Of a stretch of DNA of 64,000 nt, positions 36,973 through 45,805 are shown piece by piece. The translations under genes were made by a program, and so were the position numbers. The DNA comes from Streptomyces sp. HUAS ZL42. GTDB taxonomy: Bacteria; Actinomycetota; Actinomycetes; Streptomycetales; Streptomycetaceae. The stretch covers positions 9,149,001-9,213,000 of the forward strand of contig NZ_CP160403.1 in assembly GCF_040782645.1 (NCBI RefSeq), given 5' to 3'. The notes below the pieces were generated by a model, which worked only from the letters and a program-made list of their open reading frames with translations, made no database searches and was not told the DNA's origin. Each line of letters starts with the position of its first letter. Position 1 is the stretch's first letter.

Positions 36973-37719
36973 ATGATCACATGCAAGCCCCGGGTCGCAC
37001 TGCTCGCCGCATCCCTCCTGCTCACCGGATGCGGCGGCGGTGCCGCGGCCACGACCGGCCAGGCCCCCGCCACTTCGGCACCGACGACGGGCTCGCCGAC
37101 GCCCACGCCGGAGATCTCGATCGAGGTGGCCCCGCAACAGGTCCCCGGCCTCGGACCGAAGACCTGGGCGAAGGTGCCCGGCGAGTCGCGTCAGGTGGTC
37201 GTGGTGACCGGGCGTGGCAAGGACTCCCCGATCTCGACGGTCGTCCTGTACGAGCGCACCGAGGCCGGCTGGCAGGCCGGCGCGAGCTGGCCCGCGCACA
37301 ACGCGCTCAAGGGCTGGAGCGACCACCACATGGCGGGCGACCTGCGCTCACCCATCGGTGTCTACACCCTCACGGACGCCGGAGGACTGCTCGGCGACCC
37401 GGGGACCCGGCTGCCGTACGACCGCTCCGTCGGATTCACCTCGCCCGGCACGGGATTCGAGGGCGAACCGCTGGCGGGATCCTTCGACTACGTCGTCGCC
37501 ATCGACTACAACCGCGAGCGCGGCACTTCGCCCCTCGACTGGACGCGCCCGCTCGGCGCGGGCCGGGGCGGCGGCGTCTGGCTGCACGTCGACCACGGGG
37601 GCCCCACCCACGGCTGCGTCAGCATCGCCCGCGCACATATGAAGGAGTTGCTGCTGGCGCTGGACCCGAGCCGGCACCCCGCCGTAGTGATGGGCGACCA
37701 CACGTCCCTCGCTCGCTGA
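36973..37719 (+). CDS. L,D-transpeptidase family lipoprotein
   Basis: The 248-residue protein has a lipoprotein signal with lipobox LLLTGC (C20 lipidated), a Ser/Thr/Pro linker and a YkuD-like domain. The catalytic motif is HGGPTHGCVSIARAHM with the nucleophilic cysteine in HGC. It would form 3-3 crosslinks in peptidoglycan or attach proteins outside the membrane. It precedes the two-component system by 18 bases, raising the possibility that the system monitors the envelope. Confidence 0.88.
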   Translation: MITCKPRVALLAASLLLTGCGGGAAATTGQAPATSAPTTGSPTPTPEISIEVAPQQVPGLGPKTWAKVPGESRQVVVVTGRGKDSPISTVVLYERTEAGWQAGASWPAHNALKGWSDHHMAGDLRSPIGVYTLTDAGGLLGDPGTRLPYDRSVGFTSPGTGFEGEPLAGSFDYVVAIDYNRERGTSPLDWTRPLGAGRGGGVWLHVDHGGPTHGCVSIARAHMKELLLALDPSRHPAVVMGDHTSLAR

Positions 37720-37737
37720 ACACTTAGGATCCGCCGA

Positions 37738-38436
37738 GTGTGTGCACATGTACTGGTCGCGGAGGACGACGAGATGCAGGCCGAACTCATACGCCGGTCC
37801 CTGCTCGCGGAGGGTCACACCGCCACGGTGGTCCACGACGGCGCCGCAGCGCTCGACGCGGTGCGGCGCGACCGTCCCGACCTGGTCGTCCTGGACCTCA
37901 TGCTCCCGGTGATCGACGGCTTCGGGGTGTGCCGCGTGCTGCGCCGGGACGACGACATCCCGGTGCTGATGCTCACCGCGCGCTCCACCGAGGACGACGT
38001 CCTGCTCGGCCTGGAGCTCGGCGCGGACGACTACATGACCAAGCCGTACAGCCCGCGTGAACTGATGGCCCGTATCCGCACGATCCTTCGGCGCAGCGGG
38101 CGCGCGGTCACCGACCGGCGCGACGATCCCGTCGTACGTGCGGCCGGGATCAGCGTCGATCCGGAGCGGCACGAGGTGCGGTGCGACGGCGAACCCGTGG
38201 AGTGCACGCCGGCCGAGTTCGAGATTCTGCTCGCCATGGCCGCCGAGCCCGAACGGGTCTTCTCCCGAAGGCAGTTGCTGCAGTGCACCCGCGGCTTGGA
38301 CCGGGCCTCCACCGAGCGGGCCGTCGACGTGCACATCATGAACCTGCGCCGGAAGATCGAGGCGGATCCCCGCAAACCGGTCCGGCTGCTGACCGTGTTC
38401 GGCGTCGGATACAAGCTCAGCGGCGGCCGCCCGTGA
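37738..38436 (+). CDS. OmpR/PhoB-type response regulator
   Basis: The 232-residue regulator has a receiver domain with acidic residues D10-D11 region, phosphoacceptor D53 (VVLDLMLP), T80 and K102, followed by a winged-helix DNA-binding domain (TPAEFEILLAMAAEPERVFS). The start is GTG at 37738. Its TGA overlaps the GTG start of the sensor kinase gene (GTGA), confirming a pair. Confidence 0.93.
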   Translation: MCAHVLVAEDDEMQAELIRRSLLAEGHTATVVHDGAAALDAVRRDRPDLVVLDLMLPVIDGFGVCRVLRRDDDIPVLMLTARSTEDDVLLGLELGADDYMTKPYSPRELMARIRTILRRSGRAVTDRRDDPVVRAAGISVDPERHEVRCDGEPVECTPAEFEILLAMAAEPERVFSRRQLLQCTRGLDRASTERAVDVHIMNLRRKIEADPRKPVRLLTVFGVGYKLSGGRP

Positions 38437-40268
38437 GCCGCCGTCCCGCGATACCCCTGCGCAAGCGCCTGCTGGTACGCCTGCTGATCGCTTCGGCCGT
38501 GATCGCCGTGTTCTCGGTGGCGGCCACGGCATGGCTGGCGATGGAGACCACGACCCGCGCCCTGAAGGAGGAGCAGGGGCAGGCTCTCGCCGACGACATG
38601 GACATCCTTGCGCAGCTCAGTGGTTACGCCGCCGTCCACCCCGACTGGACGGGAGTCGAGGACACCGTCCGAGCCCTGTCCGCGAGAACCGGTCGGCGGA
38701 TCGCCCTCACGACCACCGACCGCACTCCGATCGCCGACTCCGCACCCCGCGGCACGTCCTTCCCGCTGCGCGCCGCGGCCACCGTCGATCCCCTGCACAC
38801 CGACACGTACACCGAACGCGGCGCCCAGCTCAGCGGCATCGATCCGCGTGTGGTGGGCCCGTACGAGCTGTCCGCCGCCGAGCGCGCCCGGCTCGACGCG
38901 ATGGCGGAGAAACGGCAGAAGTGCTTCGCCCGCGAGCACATCGAGACCACCATCGTGCACAAACCCAGCGGTCGCCCCTTCCTCACCGACGCCGACGGCC
39001 CCGTCGACTCCGGCTATGTGCCCGACGCCTGCGCCGACGGGCTGCTCAACACCGTGACAGCCACCGAGGAAAAGGCCCTGGGCCGGCTGAACTCGCTCAC
39101 CGAGCCCTGCCTGAAGCGCGCGGGGCTGGGGGAGCGCCTGCCGGTGTTCCTCGGGCTCGACACCACGAACGGCGATCTCGGCAGCCCCAGCACCTACGCG
39201 AAGTTCGCCGACGTGGGAGACGCGGACACCGTACGAAAGGCGCAGAGCTGCATCGACGAAGCGCGCCGCGCCCAGTTCGACCCCTACGTCGCCCCCACGG
39301 CCGAGCTGTTCCTGGGCGGCGGGGACAGCGTCGCGCCCCGCTTCGACATGTCACCGACGAACAAGGCGAAACTGGTCGGCGCGGCGGGTCTGGTCCTCGC
39401 GGTCACCGTCGCGGTGACCGCCGTGGTCGCCACCCGTCTCGTACGGCCCCTGCGCGCGCTGACCGAGGCCGCCCAGCAGCCGCCGGAGGCGCACGCGCGC
39501 GTGCCCGTCACCACGCGGGACGAGACCGGCCTGCTGGCCGAGGCGTTCAACGACCTCGCCGAGCGCCGGGAGCGGCTCGAGGCCCAGCGCAAGGCCATGG
39601 TCAGCGACATCGCCCACGAACTGCGCAGCCCGCTCACCAACATCCGCGGCTGGCTGGAGGTCACCAGGGACGGCGTCGTCGATCCGAACCCGGCTCTGCT
39701 CGCGTCCCTGCACGAGGAGTCCCTGGTGCTCCAGCGGATCATCGACGACCTCCAGGATCTCGCCGCCGCCGACGCCGGCACCCTGCGCCTGCATCGCGAG
39801 CCCGTACGCGCCGGTGACCTGCTCGACCAGGTCGGCGCCGCCCATCGCGTCGCGGCCGACGCCGCCGAAGTCGCCCTGCCGATCCTGGTGGAGGGCGATC
39901 CCTGGCTGGACGCGGATCCGGTCCGGATGCGGCAGGTGCTCGGCAACCTCGTCAGCAACGCGATCCGTCACACGCCGCCGGACGGCACGATCACCCTGGC
40001 CGCCCGACGTGACGGAGACGAGGTCGTCTTCGAGGTCACCGACACCGGCAACGGCATCGCCCCCGGCGACCTGCCGCACGTCTTCGACCGGTTCTGGCGC
40101 GCCGAGAAGTCGCGCAGCCGGCGCACCGGCGGGAGCGGCCTCGGCCTGGCCATCGTGCGCGACCTGGTCGCCGCGCACGGTGGGACGGTCGGTGCGGCGA
40201 GCGAACCGGGAGCGGGTGCCGTCTTCACGCTGCGGCTGCCGGGGATGGCGGCGCCGGAGGACGCCTGA
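38433..40268 (+). CDS. Sensor histidine kinase, membrane-bound
   Basis: The 611-residue kinase starts at GTG with a transmembrane helix (LLVRLLIASAVIAVFSVAAT), an extracytoplasmic domain of about 270 residues holding several cysteines (residues C in EKRQKCFAREH, PDACADG, LTEPCLKRAG, AQSCIDEA), a second membrane helix (LVGAAGLVLAVTVAVTAVV), a HAMP domain, the dimerisation box MVSDIAHELRSPLTNIRGWL and an ATPase domain ending GGSGLGLAIVRDLVAAHGG. The cysteine pairs in the sensor domain suggest disulfide bonds or redox sensing. It phosphorylates the preceding regulator. Confidence 0.92.
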   Translation: MSRRPAIPLRKRLLVRLLIASAVIAVFSVAATAWLAMETTTRALKEEQGQALADDMDILAQLSGYAAVHPDWTGVEDTVRALSARTGRRIALTTTDRTPIADSAPRGTSFPLRAAATVDPLHTDTYTERGAQLSGIDPRVVGPYELSAAERARLDAMAEKRQKCFAREHIETTIVHKPSGRPFLTDADGPVDSGYVPDACADGLLNTVTATEEKALGRLNSLTEPCLKRAGLGERLPVFLGLDTTNGDLGSPSTYAKFADVGDADTVRKAQSCIDEARRAQFDPYVAPTAELFLGGGDSVAPRFDMSPTNKAKLVGAAGLVLAVTVAVTAVVATRLVRPLRALTEAAQQPPEAHARVPVTTRDETGLLAEAFNDLAERRERLEAQRKAMVSDIAHELRSPLTNIRGWLEVTRDGVVDPNPALLASLHEESLVLQRIIDDLQDLAAADAGTLRLHREPVRAGDLLDQVGAAHRVAADAAEVALPILVEGDPWLDADPVRMRQVLGNLVSNAIRHTPPDGTITLAARRDGDEVVFEVTDTGNGIAPGDLPHVFDRFWRAEKSRSRRTGGSGLGLAIVRDLVAAHGGTVGAASEPGAGAVFTLRLPGMAAPEDA

Positions 40269-40272
40269 AGCG

Positions 40273-41493
40273 TCACCGCTCGCGCATGCCCCAGGGCGAG
40301 CCGTACGCCGTCAGCAGTTCCAGGAAGGGCCGGGCCGGGAAGGCCTCCGGGCCCAGCACGCCCGAGCCGGTCCAGGCGCCCGTGGCGAGGAGTTCCAGGG
40401 CGACGACGGGGTTGACGGCGGTCTGCCACACCACCGCCTGGCAGCCGTACTCCGCCATGGACCACTGGTTGTCGACCACGTGGTACAGGTACACCTCGCG
40501 CGGCGCACCGTCCTTGACGCCCCGCACCCATGTGCCCGCGCATGTCCTGCCGTGCATCCGCTCGCCCAGCGTCGCGGGGTCCGGCAGGCACGCGGCGACG
40601 ACGTCCCGGGGCGAGACCGCCACCGGCCCGGCCGGGCCCGGCACGGTCACCGGCTCGGTGCGGTCCAGGCCCAGCAGGTGCAGGGTCTTCAGAGTCTCGA
40701 CGAACTCCCGGCCCAGGCCGTACTTGAAGGTGACACGGCGTGCGTCGATCCAGCGTGGCACGAGCAGCACCTCCTCGTGCTCGACGTTCACGCACTCGAC
40801 CGGGCCGATGCCCTCCGGGAAGTCGAACACCTCGGGTTCACTGAAGGGCGCGGTGGTGAACCAGCCGCGGCCGGCCTCGTAGACGACCGGAGGGTTCAGG
40901 CACTCCTCGATGGTGGTCCAGATGCTGAAGGACGGGGCGAAGTCGTAGCCGTCGACGGTGAGGTTCGCGCTGTCGCGGATGCCGATCTCCTCGATCTCGT
41001 CGAAGAGTTCGTCGGCTGCGTGGCGGGCGAACACGTCCGACAGCCCCGGCTCCACGCCCATGCCGACCAGGGCCAGCGCACCCGCCTTCTCCCACTGGTC
41101 CGCCTGTGAGAACTGGGCGTCGCCGAGCTTGACGCCGCACTCCTCGTACGGGCGCTCCGCGTGGGGGCGGGAGAGCGACATCGCCATGTCGACATAGGTG
41201 GCGCCGGCGGCCCGGGCCGCCCGGAACAGCGGCATCACGAAGCGCGGGTCGGTGGCGTTGAGGAGGACGTCGCAGCCGTGCCGCTCCAGCAACCGGGTCA
41301 CCGCCGCCTCGTCGCCCGCGTCCACGCGTTCGGCGGCGAACCGGTCCTCGTCGGCGCCGAGTGCGGCGACGGCCGCCTCGGCCCGCGCCGGGTCGTAGTC
41401 GGCCACCACCATGACCTCGAGGAAAGAGCGGCGGGCCGCGATCCGGGTGATGGCGGTTCCCACGCCGCCCGCGCCCACGAGCAGTACACGCAT
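40273..41493 (-). CDS. Saccharopine dehydrogenase-like NAD(P)-binding protein
   Basis: The 406-residue protein starts with MRVLLVGAGGVGTAITRIAA, a Rossmann nucleotide-binding motif, and follows the saccharopine/homospermidine/carboxynorspermidine dehydrogenase fold (DVLLNATDPRFVMPLFRAA; TYVDMAMSLSRPH). It probably reduces an imine formed between an amino acid or polyamine and a 2-oxo compound. GAGGAG is the ribosome binding site. An IS1182-type element begins only 22 bases upstream of the start codon, so its native promoter is separated from it. Confidence 0.87.
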   Translation of the reverse strand: MRVLLVGAGGVGTAITRIAARRSFLEVMVVADYDPARAEAAVAALGADEDRFAAERVDAGDEAAVTRLLERHGCDVLLNATDPRFVMPLFRAARAAGATYVDMAMSLSRPHAERPYEECGVKLGDAQFSQADQWEKAGALALVGMGVEPGLSDVFARHAADELFDEIEEIGIRDSANLTVDGYDFAPSFSIWTTIEECLNPPVVYEAGRGWFTTAPFSEPEVFDFPEGIGPVECVNVEHEEVLLVPRWIDARRVTFKYGLGREFVETLKTLHLLGLDRTEPVTVPGPAGPVAVSPRDVVAACLPDPATLGERMHGRTCAGTWVRGVKDGAPREVYLYHVVDNQWSMAEYGCQAVVWQTAVNPVVALELLATGAWTGSGVLGPEAFPARPFLELLTAYGSPWGMRER

Positions 41494-41510
41494 GACAAGA
41501 ACTCCTCGGC

Positions 41511-41514
41511 TGAA
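41511..41514. repeat. Target-site duplication TGAA, left copy
   Basis: The four bases TGAA directly precede the left inverted repeat and recur at 43299-43302 after the right repeat. This indicates a single transposition event. Confidence 0.8.
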
Positions 41515-43298
41515 GGACTTTGTTGGCGGATTCGGTGTTCAGGCGGCCAGTTCCAGGCCAAGACGGGCGAAGCGGCTGATGCGGGTGGTGCCGATGGGAG
41601 TTTCGGTCCACCAGGCGTCGAGGCGGTGGAGGTTGAGTCCGGCGCCGGTCAGGACATGACCGAGGTGGGTTTTGTGCAACCCACGGTAGGGCGTGGTCCG
41701 TGTCCGCGTCACCCGGACCGCCTGGGAGATGGTGCCTTCAACTCCGGCGCGTGTGCCGTAGGCGGTCCTCCACTCAGCGGTCCCCTGTTCGCGTCGGCGC
41801 TGTTCAAGAGCCTGCTGCTGAGGTTGAGTGAGCAGGGTCAGACTGCGGCCCCACTTGCTCTTGGCGCTGGTGCACGCCGCGCGCGCCGGGCAGGCGTCGC
41901 AGTCGGCCTTGGCGAAGTGGACCCGGATGATCTCGGTGCCGGTGGGTTTGCACTGCTCAGACCAGCTGACACTGCGCTGTCCGCGGGGGCACGTGACCGT
42001 GCGGGCCGGCCAGTCGATGGTGAAGGCGTCCTGTCCGAGGCCGTCGCCGGCCCGGCCCTGGGCGGTGGTGTCGGCGAAGACCGGTCCCATCAGCTCGATG
42101 TCCTGCTCGGCGGCGGCGACCAGCAGCGCGGCGGAGGTGTAGCCGGAGTCGACCAGGTGGATGCCGGGCAGCAGGCCGCGCGCGGCCAGCGCGTGGTGAA
42201 CGGGCTCGGTGATCTCCACGTCGGGAACGGTGGCGTCGGTGGTGACCACGTTCGTGATCAGATGCGGGGCATCCGGCTCGCAGGACTCCGTGAAGTGGAC
42301 CTTGTAGCCGTCCCAGCCCGCGCCGCGCTTGACGCTGTACCGGGTGTCGGTGTCGTAGGGGCTGGACAGCCTCAATCTGCCTGGCGGGAGATCTTTGCCC
42401 TCCCGCCAGCGCACCCCCTCCTCGTCACGGTGATATTGCTGCACCCACGCACTGCGCAGGACCTGCACCGCCTCGATCTCCCGCAGCCAGACCGGTGCGC
42501 CGGGTGCGTAGACGGCCCCAAGCAGCGCGAATCCGTCCTCTCCCACGGCCAGCGCCCACTGCTGCCGGGCGTCGCCTCCCTTGGGAAAGCGGAAGGAATC
42601 GATGCGCTTGCCGTAGCGTTCGAACCACTGTGGCGCGGCGACCTGCCCGAGCCAGCCGGGCGCCGCGACGGCCAGCGTCTCCAGTGTGGCGCGCAAAGTC
42701 TCGCCGACGAACTCCATCCGGTTCAGCGTCCGCACCTGGGCCAGCACGTGCGTGGAGTCGGTGCGCTGGCGGCCTCCCGCCCGCAGCAGCCCCAACTCAC
42801 TCACTCGTTCCAGCAGCCGGTCAAGGACCAGTTCCTCCAGGCCATGCGCCATCAGCCGGTCCCGGAACTCGCTGAGCACGGAGAAGTCGAACCCGGGATC
42901 GTCCAGCTCCAGGCCGAGCGCGTACTTGACGTCGATCCGCCCGCGCACCGCGTCGGCAGCCTGCCGGTCCGTCAGGCCCTCCGCGAACTGCAGCACACTG
43001 ACCATCGCTAACTGGCCCGGCGACCAGGCTGGACCACCCCGACGCGGAAATGCCCGAGCGAACAGCTCGTCCTCGAACAGCGGACCGAGTTCATCCCGGA
43101 TCCGCATGGCCAGACAGCCCTTACGGAATGCGGCGCGAGCCACCCGCGCGGTGGCCTCCGGGACGGGCGGAGCAGGCACAGGGCGCAGCGACATCGCAGC
43201 CCCTCCTTGCCTCCCCGCACGATGGAACCGAACCTCCATCAGACTGCCCGATCAAACAAGATCACCAAGGGCGGTCACCGAATCCGCCAACAAAGTCC
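41515..43298 (-). mobile_element. IS1182-family insertion sequence, complete, 1784 bp
   Basis: The element has perfect 23-base terminal inverted repeats (GGACTTTGTTGGCGGATTCG plus three more bases, 41515-41537 and 43276-43298). Target duplication TGAA is at 41511-41514 and 43299-43302. One full-length transposase gene fills it. The intact ends, duplication and open frame suggest recent, possibly still mobile insertion, in the divergent promoter region between a saccharopine dehydrogenase-like gene and a TetR gene. Confidence 0.9.
41539..43194 (-). CDS. IS1182 family transposase
   Basis: The 551-residue DDE transposase has the N-terminal helical domain of the family (LAMVSVLQFAEGLTDRQAADAVRGRIDVKYALGLEL), and acidic residues in QRTDSTHVLA (D), HLVDSGYTSAALLV (D) and GTRAGVEGTISQAVR (E). 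A Cys cluster (CPRGQ, ADCDACPARAACTS) lies before the final segment. The frame is intact. The ATG at 43194 has AAGGAGGGG upstream; ATG 43239 is an alternative. The stop lies two bases inside the left inverted repeat. Confidence 0.93.
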   Translation of the reverse strand: MSLRPVPAPPVPEATARVARAAFRKGCLAMRIRDELGPLFEDELFARAFPRRGGPAWSPGQLAMVSVLQFAEGLTDRQAADAVRGRIDVKYALGLELDDPGFDFSVLSEFRDRLMAHGLEELVLDRLLERVSELGLLRAGGRQRTDSTHVLAQVRTLNRMEFVGETLRATLETLAVAAPGWLGQVAAPQWFERYGKRIDSFRFPKGGDARQQWALAVGEDGFALLGAVYAPGAPVWLREIEAVQVLRSAWVQQYHRDEEGVRWREGKDLPPGRLRLSSPYDTDTRYSVKRGAGWDGYKVHFTESCEPDAPHLITNVVTTDATVPDVEITEPVHHALAARGLLPGIHLVDSGYTSAALLVAAAEQDIELMGPVFADTTAQGRAGDGLGQDAFTIDWPARTVTCPRGQRSVSWSEQCKPTGTEIIRVHFAKADCDACPARAACTSAKSKWGRSLTLLTQPQQQALEQRRREQGTAEWRTAYGTRAGVEGTISQAVRVTRTRTTPYRGLHKTHLGHVLTGAGLNLHRLDAWWTETPIGTTRISRFARLGLELAA

Positions 43299-43302
43299 TG
43301 AA
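43299..43302. repeat. Target-site duplication TGAA, right copy
   Basis: This is the matching copy of the TGAA at 41511-41514, immediately outside the right inverted repeat. The duplicated sequence was in the original intergenic region. Confidence 0.8.
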
Positions 43303-43391
43303 GGTGAAGGTGTGCGAGGGGGCCCCGGCTGAGATACAACGCCGCGCGCTCATATAAGGTCAATGGCGTTGGCATAAGGAGGTGGCGCACC

Positions 43392-44096
43392 GTGCCGAAG
43401 CCGGTCGTACCCGAGGAGAAGCGGCGCCGGCGCCGGCCCACCAGAAGCGGCACCGTGCTGTCCGAGCGGCTGATCGTGGAGACCGCGCTGCGCATGCTGC
43501 GCGAACACGGCAGCGCCGGCCTCACGGCTCGGCGCCTGGGGCTGGCCCTCGACTGCGACCCGAGCACGCTCTACCGCTACTTCCGGGGCATGGACGATCT
43601 GACGCTCGCCATCGGCGACGCGCTCATCGGGCGGGCCCTTGACGGCTGGGAGCCGACGGGACAGTGGCGGGCCGACCTGCACGCCATCGGGCTGCGCATC
43701 CACGCCGCGTACGTCGCCCACCCGCAGGCGGCCCAGCTGACCGCGAGCCGGGTCACCGGCCGCGCGAACGAACTGGCCGCCGACGAGACCGTCCTGGACG
43801 TCCTGCGCACGGCCGGTTTCCCGCTGCCGGACACGGTGCGGCTCTACCACGCCTTCATCGACCAGACCCTGGCCTTCGCCGCGCTCGACGCCGCCTCACT
43901 CGCCCTGCCGCGCGCGTCCCTGCGCGCCGACGAGGACATGTGGCGCTCCACCTATGCCCGGCTGCCCGCCACCACGCACCCGAGGATCGCCGAAGCCGCA
44001 CCCCTGCTGGCGACCCGCATGGTCACCAGCGCCTATCCGACGGCCCTCGAGATGCTGCTGGACAGCGCGGAGGCGCGACTGGCGGCATTGAGTTGA
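43392..44096 (+). CDS. TetR family regulator (C-terminal TetR_C domain)
   Basis: The 234-residue regulator has an arginine-rich N-terminus (EEKRRRRRPTRSG) and a helix-turn-helix (AGLTARRLGLALDCDPSTLY). The GTG at 43392 has GGAGGTGG upstream. The native upstream region is shortened to about 90 bases by the insertion sequence, which may affect its promoter. Before insertion it would have been divergent from the saccharopine dehydrogenase-like gene and could have regulated it. Confidence 0.87.
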   Translation: MPKPVVPEEKRRRRRPTRSGTVLSERLIVETALRMLREHGSAGLTARRLGLALDCDPSTLYRYFRGMDDLTLAIGDALIGRALDGWEPTGQWRADLHAIGLRIHAAYVAHPQAAQLTASRVTGRANELAADETVLDVLRTAGFPLPDTVRLYHAFIDQTLAFAALDAASLALPRASLRADEDMWRSTYARLPATTHPRIAEAAPLLATRMVTSAYPTALEMLLDSAEARLAALS

Positions 44097-44137
44097 CCGG
44101 GCCCGTGAGTCCACCGGTTCGCGACCTTCCCACCAGC

Positions 44138-45043
44138 TCAGTGAGCCCCACCCAGCGCCCGAGCCGCCTCCTCCGCCACCGCCTCGGCCACCACCGCGAG
44201 TGCGGGCGAGTCCAGCTTCCACTGCTGCCAGTACAGCGGGACGTCGAGCGCCCGGTCCGGGGCGAGGCCGACGAGACGCCCCGCACGCAGCAGCGGTCCG
44301 GCCTGCACCTCGGGCACCATGCCCCAGCCGAGCCCGGCGCACACGGCCTCCAGGAAGCCCTCCGACGTGGGGACGCAGTGCCGTACGGGACTCGCGCCGC
44401 CGCGGCCACGGCGCAGCCTGCGCACGAACGCGTCCTGCAGGTCGTCCCGCCGGTCGAAGGTCATCACGGGCGCCTCGGCGAGGGCCTCGCTCAGCGGTCC
44501 GCCGAGATACCGTGCGGCGAAGTCCGGGCTCGCGGCGGGGACGTAGCGCAAGGTGCCCAGGGCGCGTACCGAGCACCCGGCCACCGGGTCGGGCGACGAG
44601 GTCACCGCGGCCATCACCAGCCCCTCCCGCAGGAGCGCCGCGGTGTGCGCCTCGTCCTCGCGGTGCAGTTCGAAACAGAGCGGTGGCTCCTTCGGGACAC
44701 GGGTGAGCGCGGGGAGGAACCAAGTGGCCAGCGAGTCGGCGTTGACCGCGACCGTCACCCGGGTCGGTTCCCCGGCGCCGCTCATCCCGAGTTCGGCCCG
44801 GGCGTCGCGTTCCAGCCGGGCCAGCTGGCGTGCGAAGCGGACGACGACCTCGCCCGACTCGGTGGGCTGCACCGGCTTCGTACGGACCAGCAGCACCCGC
44901 CCGGTGCGCTGTTCCAGCGCCTTCACCCGCTGGCTGACCGCGGACGGCGTCACGTGCAGCGCGGCGGCGGCGGCGTCGAACGTGCCCTCGTCGACCACCG
45001 CGAGCAGGGTCCGTACCTGGTCGAGCGGAAGTTCATCCATCAC
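44138..45043 (-). CDS. lysG: LysR family regulator, LysG/ArgP type
   Basis: The 301-residue LysR-type regulator has the winged HTH (GTFDAAAAALHVTPSAVSQRV) and effector domain of the LysG/ArgP branch, which senses intracellular lysine or arginine and activates a LysE/ArgO exporter. The exporter gene is directly divergent (66-base gap), matching the arrangement known in Corynebacterium. The ATG at 45043 encodes MM, so two starts are possible. Confidence 0.92.
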   Translation of the reverse strand: MMDELPLDQVRTLLAVVDEGTFDAAAAALHVTPSAVSQRVKALEQRTGRVLLVRTKPVQPTESGEVVVRFARQLARLERDARAELGMSGAGEPTRVTVAVNADSLATWFLPALTRVPKEPPLCFELHREDEAHTAALLREGLVMAAVTSSPDPVAGCSVRALGTLRYVPAASPDFAARYLGGPLSEALAEAPVMTFDRRDDLQDAFVRRLRRGRGGASPVRHCVPTSEGFLEAVCAGLGWGMVPEVQAGPLLRAGRLVGLAPDRALDVPLYWQQWKLDSPALAVVAEAVAEEAARALGGAH

Positions 45044-45044
45044 A

Positions 45045-45076
45045 ACAGCTAATGATAGTTAAGAATCTTTAGCTGT
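45045..45076. promoter_or_regulatory. Inverted repeat between lysG and lysE
   Basis: The divergent gap has an 8-base inverted repeat ACAGCTAA (45045-45052) / TTAGCTGT (45069-45076) around an AT-rich core (TGATAGTTAAGAATC), unlike the surrounding DNA. LysR-type regulators bind such interrupted dyads, so this is inferred to be the LysG operator controlling lysE and possibly lysG itself. Confidence 0.7.
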
Positions 45077-45109
45077 ACTCCAGGTGCTCGCTTCTCTAGC
45101 GTCGAAGCC

Positions 45110-45724
45110 ATGCCCCAAGCCCTCACCGCCGCGGTTGCCGGATTCGGTACCGGCCTCTCGCTCATCATCGCCATCGGCGCCCAGAACGCCTTCGTCCTGC
45201 GCCAGGGGATCCGCCGCGACGCGGTCCTCGCCGTCGTCGGCATCTGCGCCCTGTCCGACGCCCTCCTCATCGCCCTCGGAGTGGGCGGTGTCGGCGCGGT
45301 GGTGGTGGCGTGGCCGGGGGCGCTGACCGCGGTCGGCTGGATCGGCGGCGCCTTCCTGCTCTGCTACGGCGCCCTCGCCGCCCGTCGGGTCCTCAAGCCC
45401 GCGGGCGCCCTCCACGCCGAGGGCGAGGCGGCGGGTTCACGCCGGCGCGCCGTGCTCACCTGCCTGGCCATAACGTGGCTCAATCCGCACGTCTACCTCG
45501 ACACCGTCTTCCTGCTCGGCTCGATCGCCGCCGACCGCGGCCCGCTGCGCTGGACCTTCGGACTCGGCGCCGCGCTCGCGAGCCTGTGCTGGTTCGCCGC
45601 GCTCGGCTTCGGCGCCCGGCTGCTCAGCCGCTTCCTGGCCAGGCCGGCGGCCTGGCGGGTCCTGGACGGCCTGGTCGCCGCCACGATGATCGCCCTGGGC
45701 GGGGCCCTCGTCGCCGGAACCTGA
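45110..45724 (+). CDS. lysE: LysE/ArgO family basic amino acid exporter
   Basis: This 204-residue membrane protein has six hydrophobic segments with the family signature LIIAIGAQNAFVLRQGIRR at the first loop and TWLNPHVYLDTVFLLG in the middle. It exports lysine and arginine to prevent toxic accumulation. It is divergent from the LysG gene with the inverted repeat between, and likely activated by it. Confidence 0.94.
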   Translation: MPQALTAAVAGFGTGLSLIIAIGAQNAFVLRQGIRRDAVLAVVGICALSDALLIALGVGGVGAVVVAWPGALTAVGWIGGAFLLCYGALAARRVLKPAGALHAEGEAAGSRRRAVLTCLAITWLNPHVYLDTVFLLGSIAADRGPLRWTFGLGAALASLCWFAALGFGARLLSRFLARPAAWRVLDGLVAATMIALGGALVAGT

Positions 45725-45805
45725 GACCGCGGATCCGTGGGTGACGGCCTGTGCTGCGACAGTGAACCCTGACTCCGAAGGATGCAACGACCAACCAGGA
45801 AGCCC

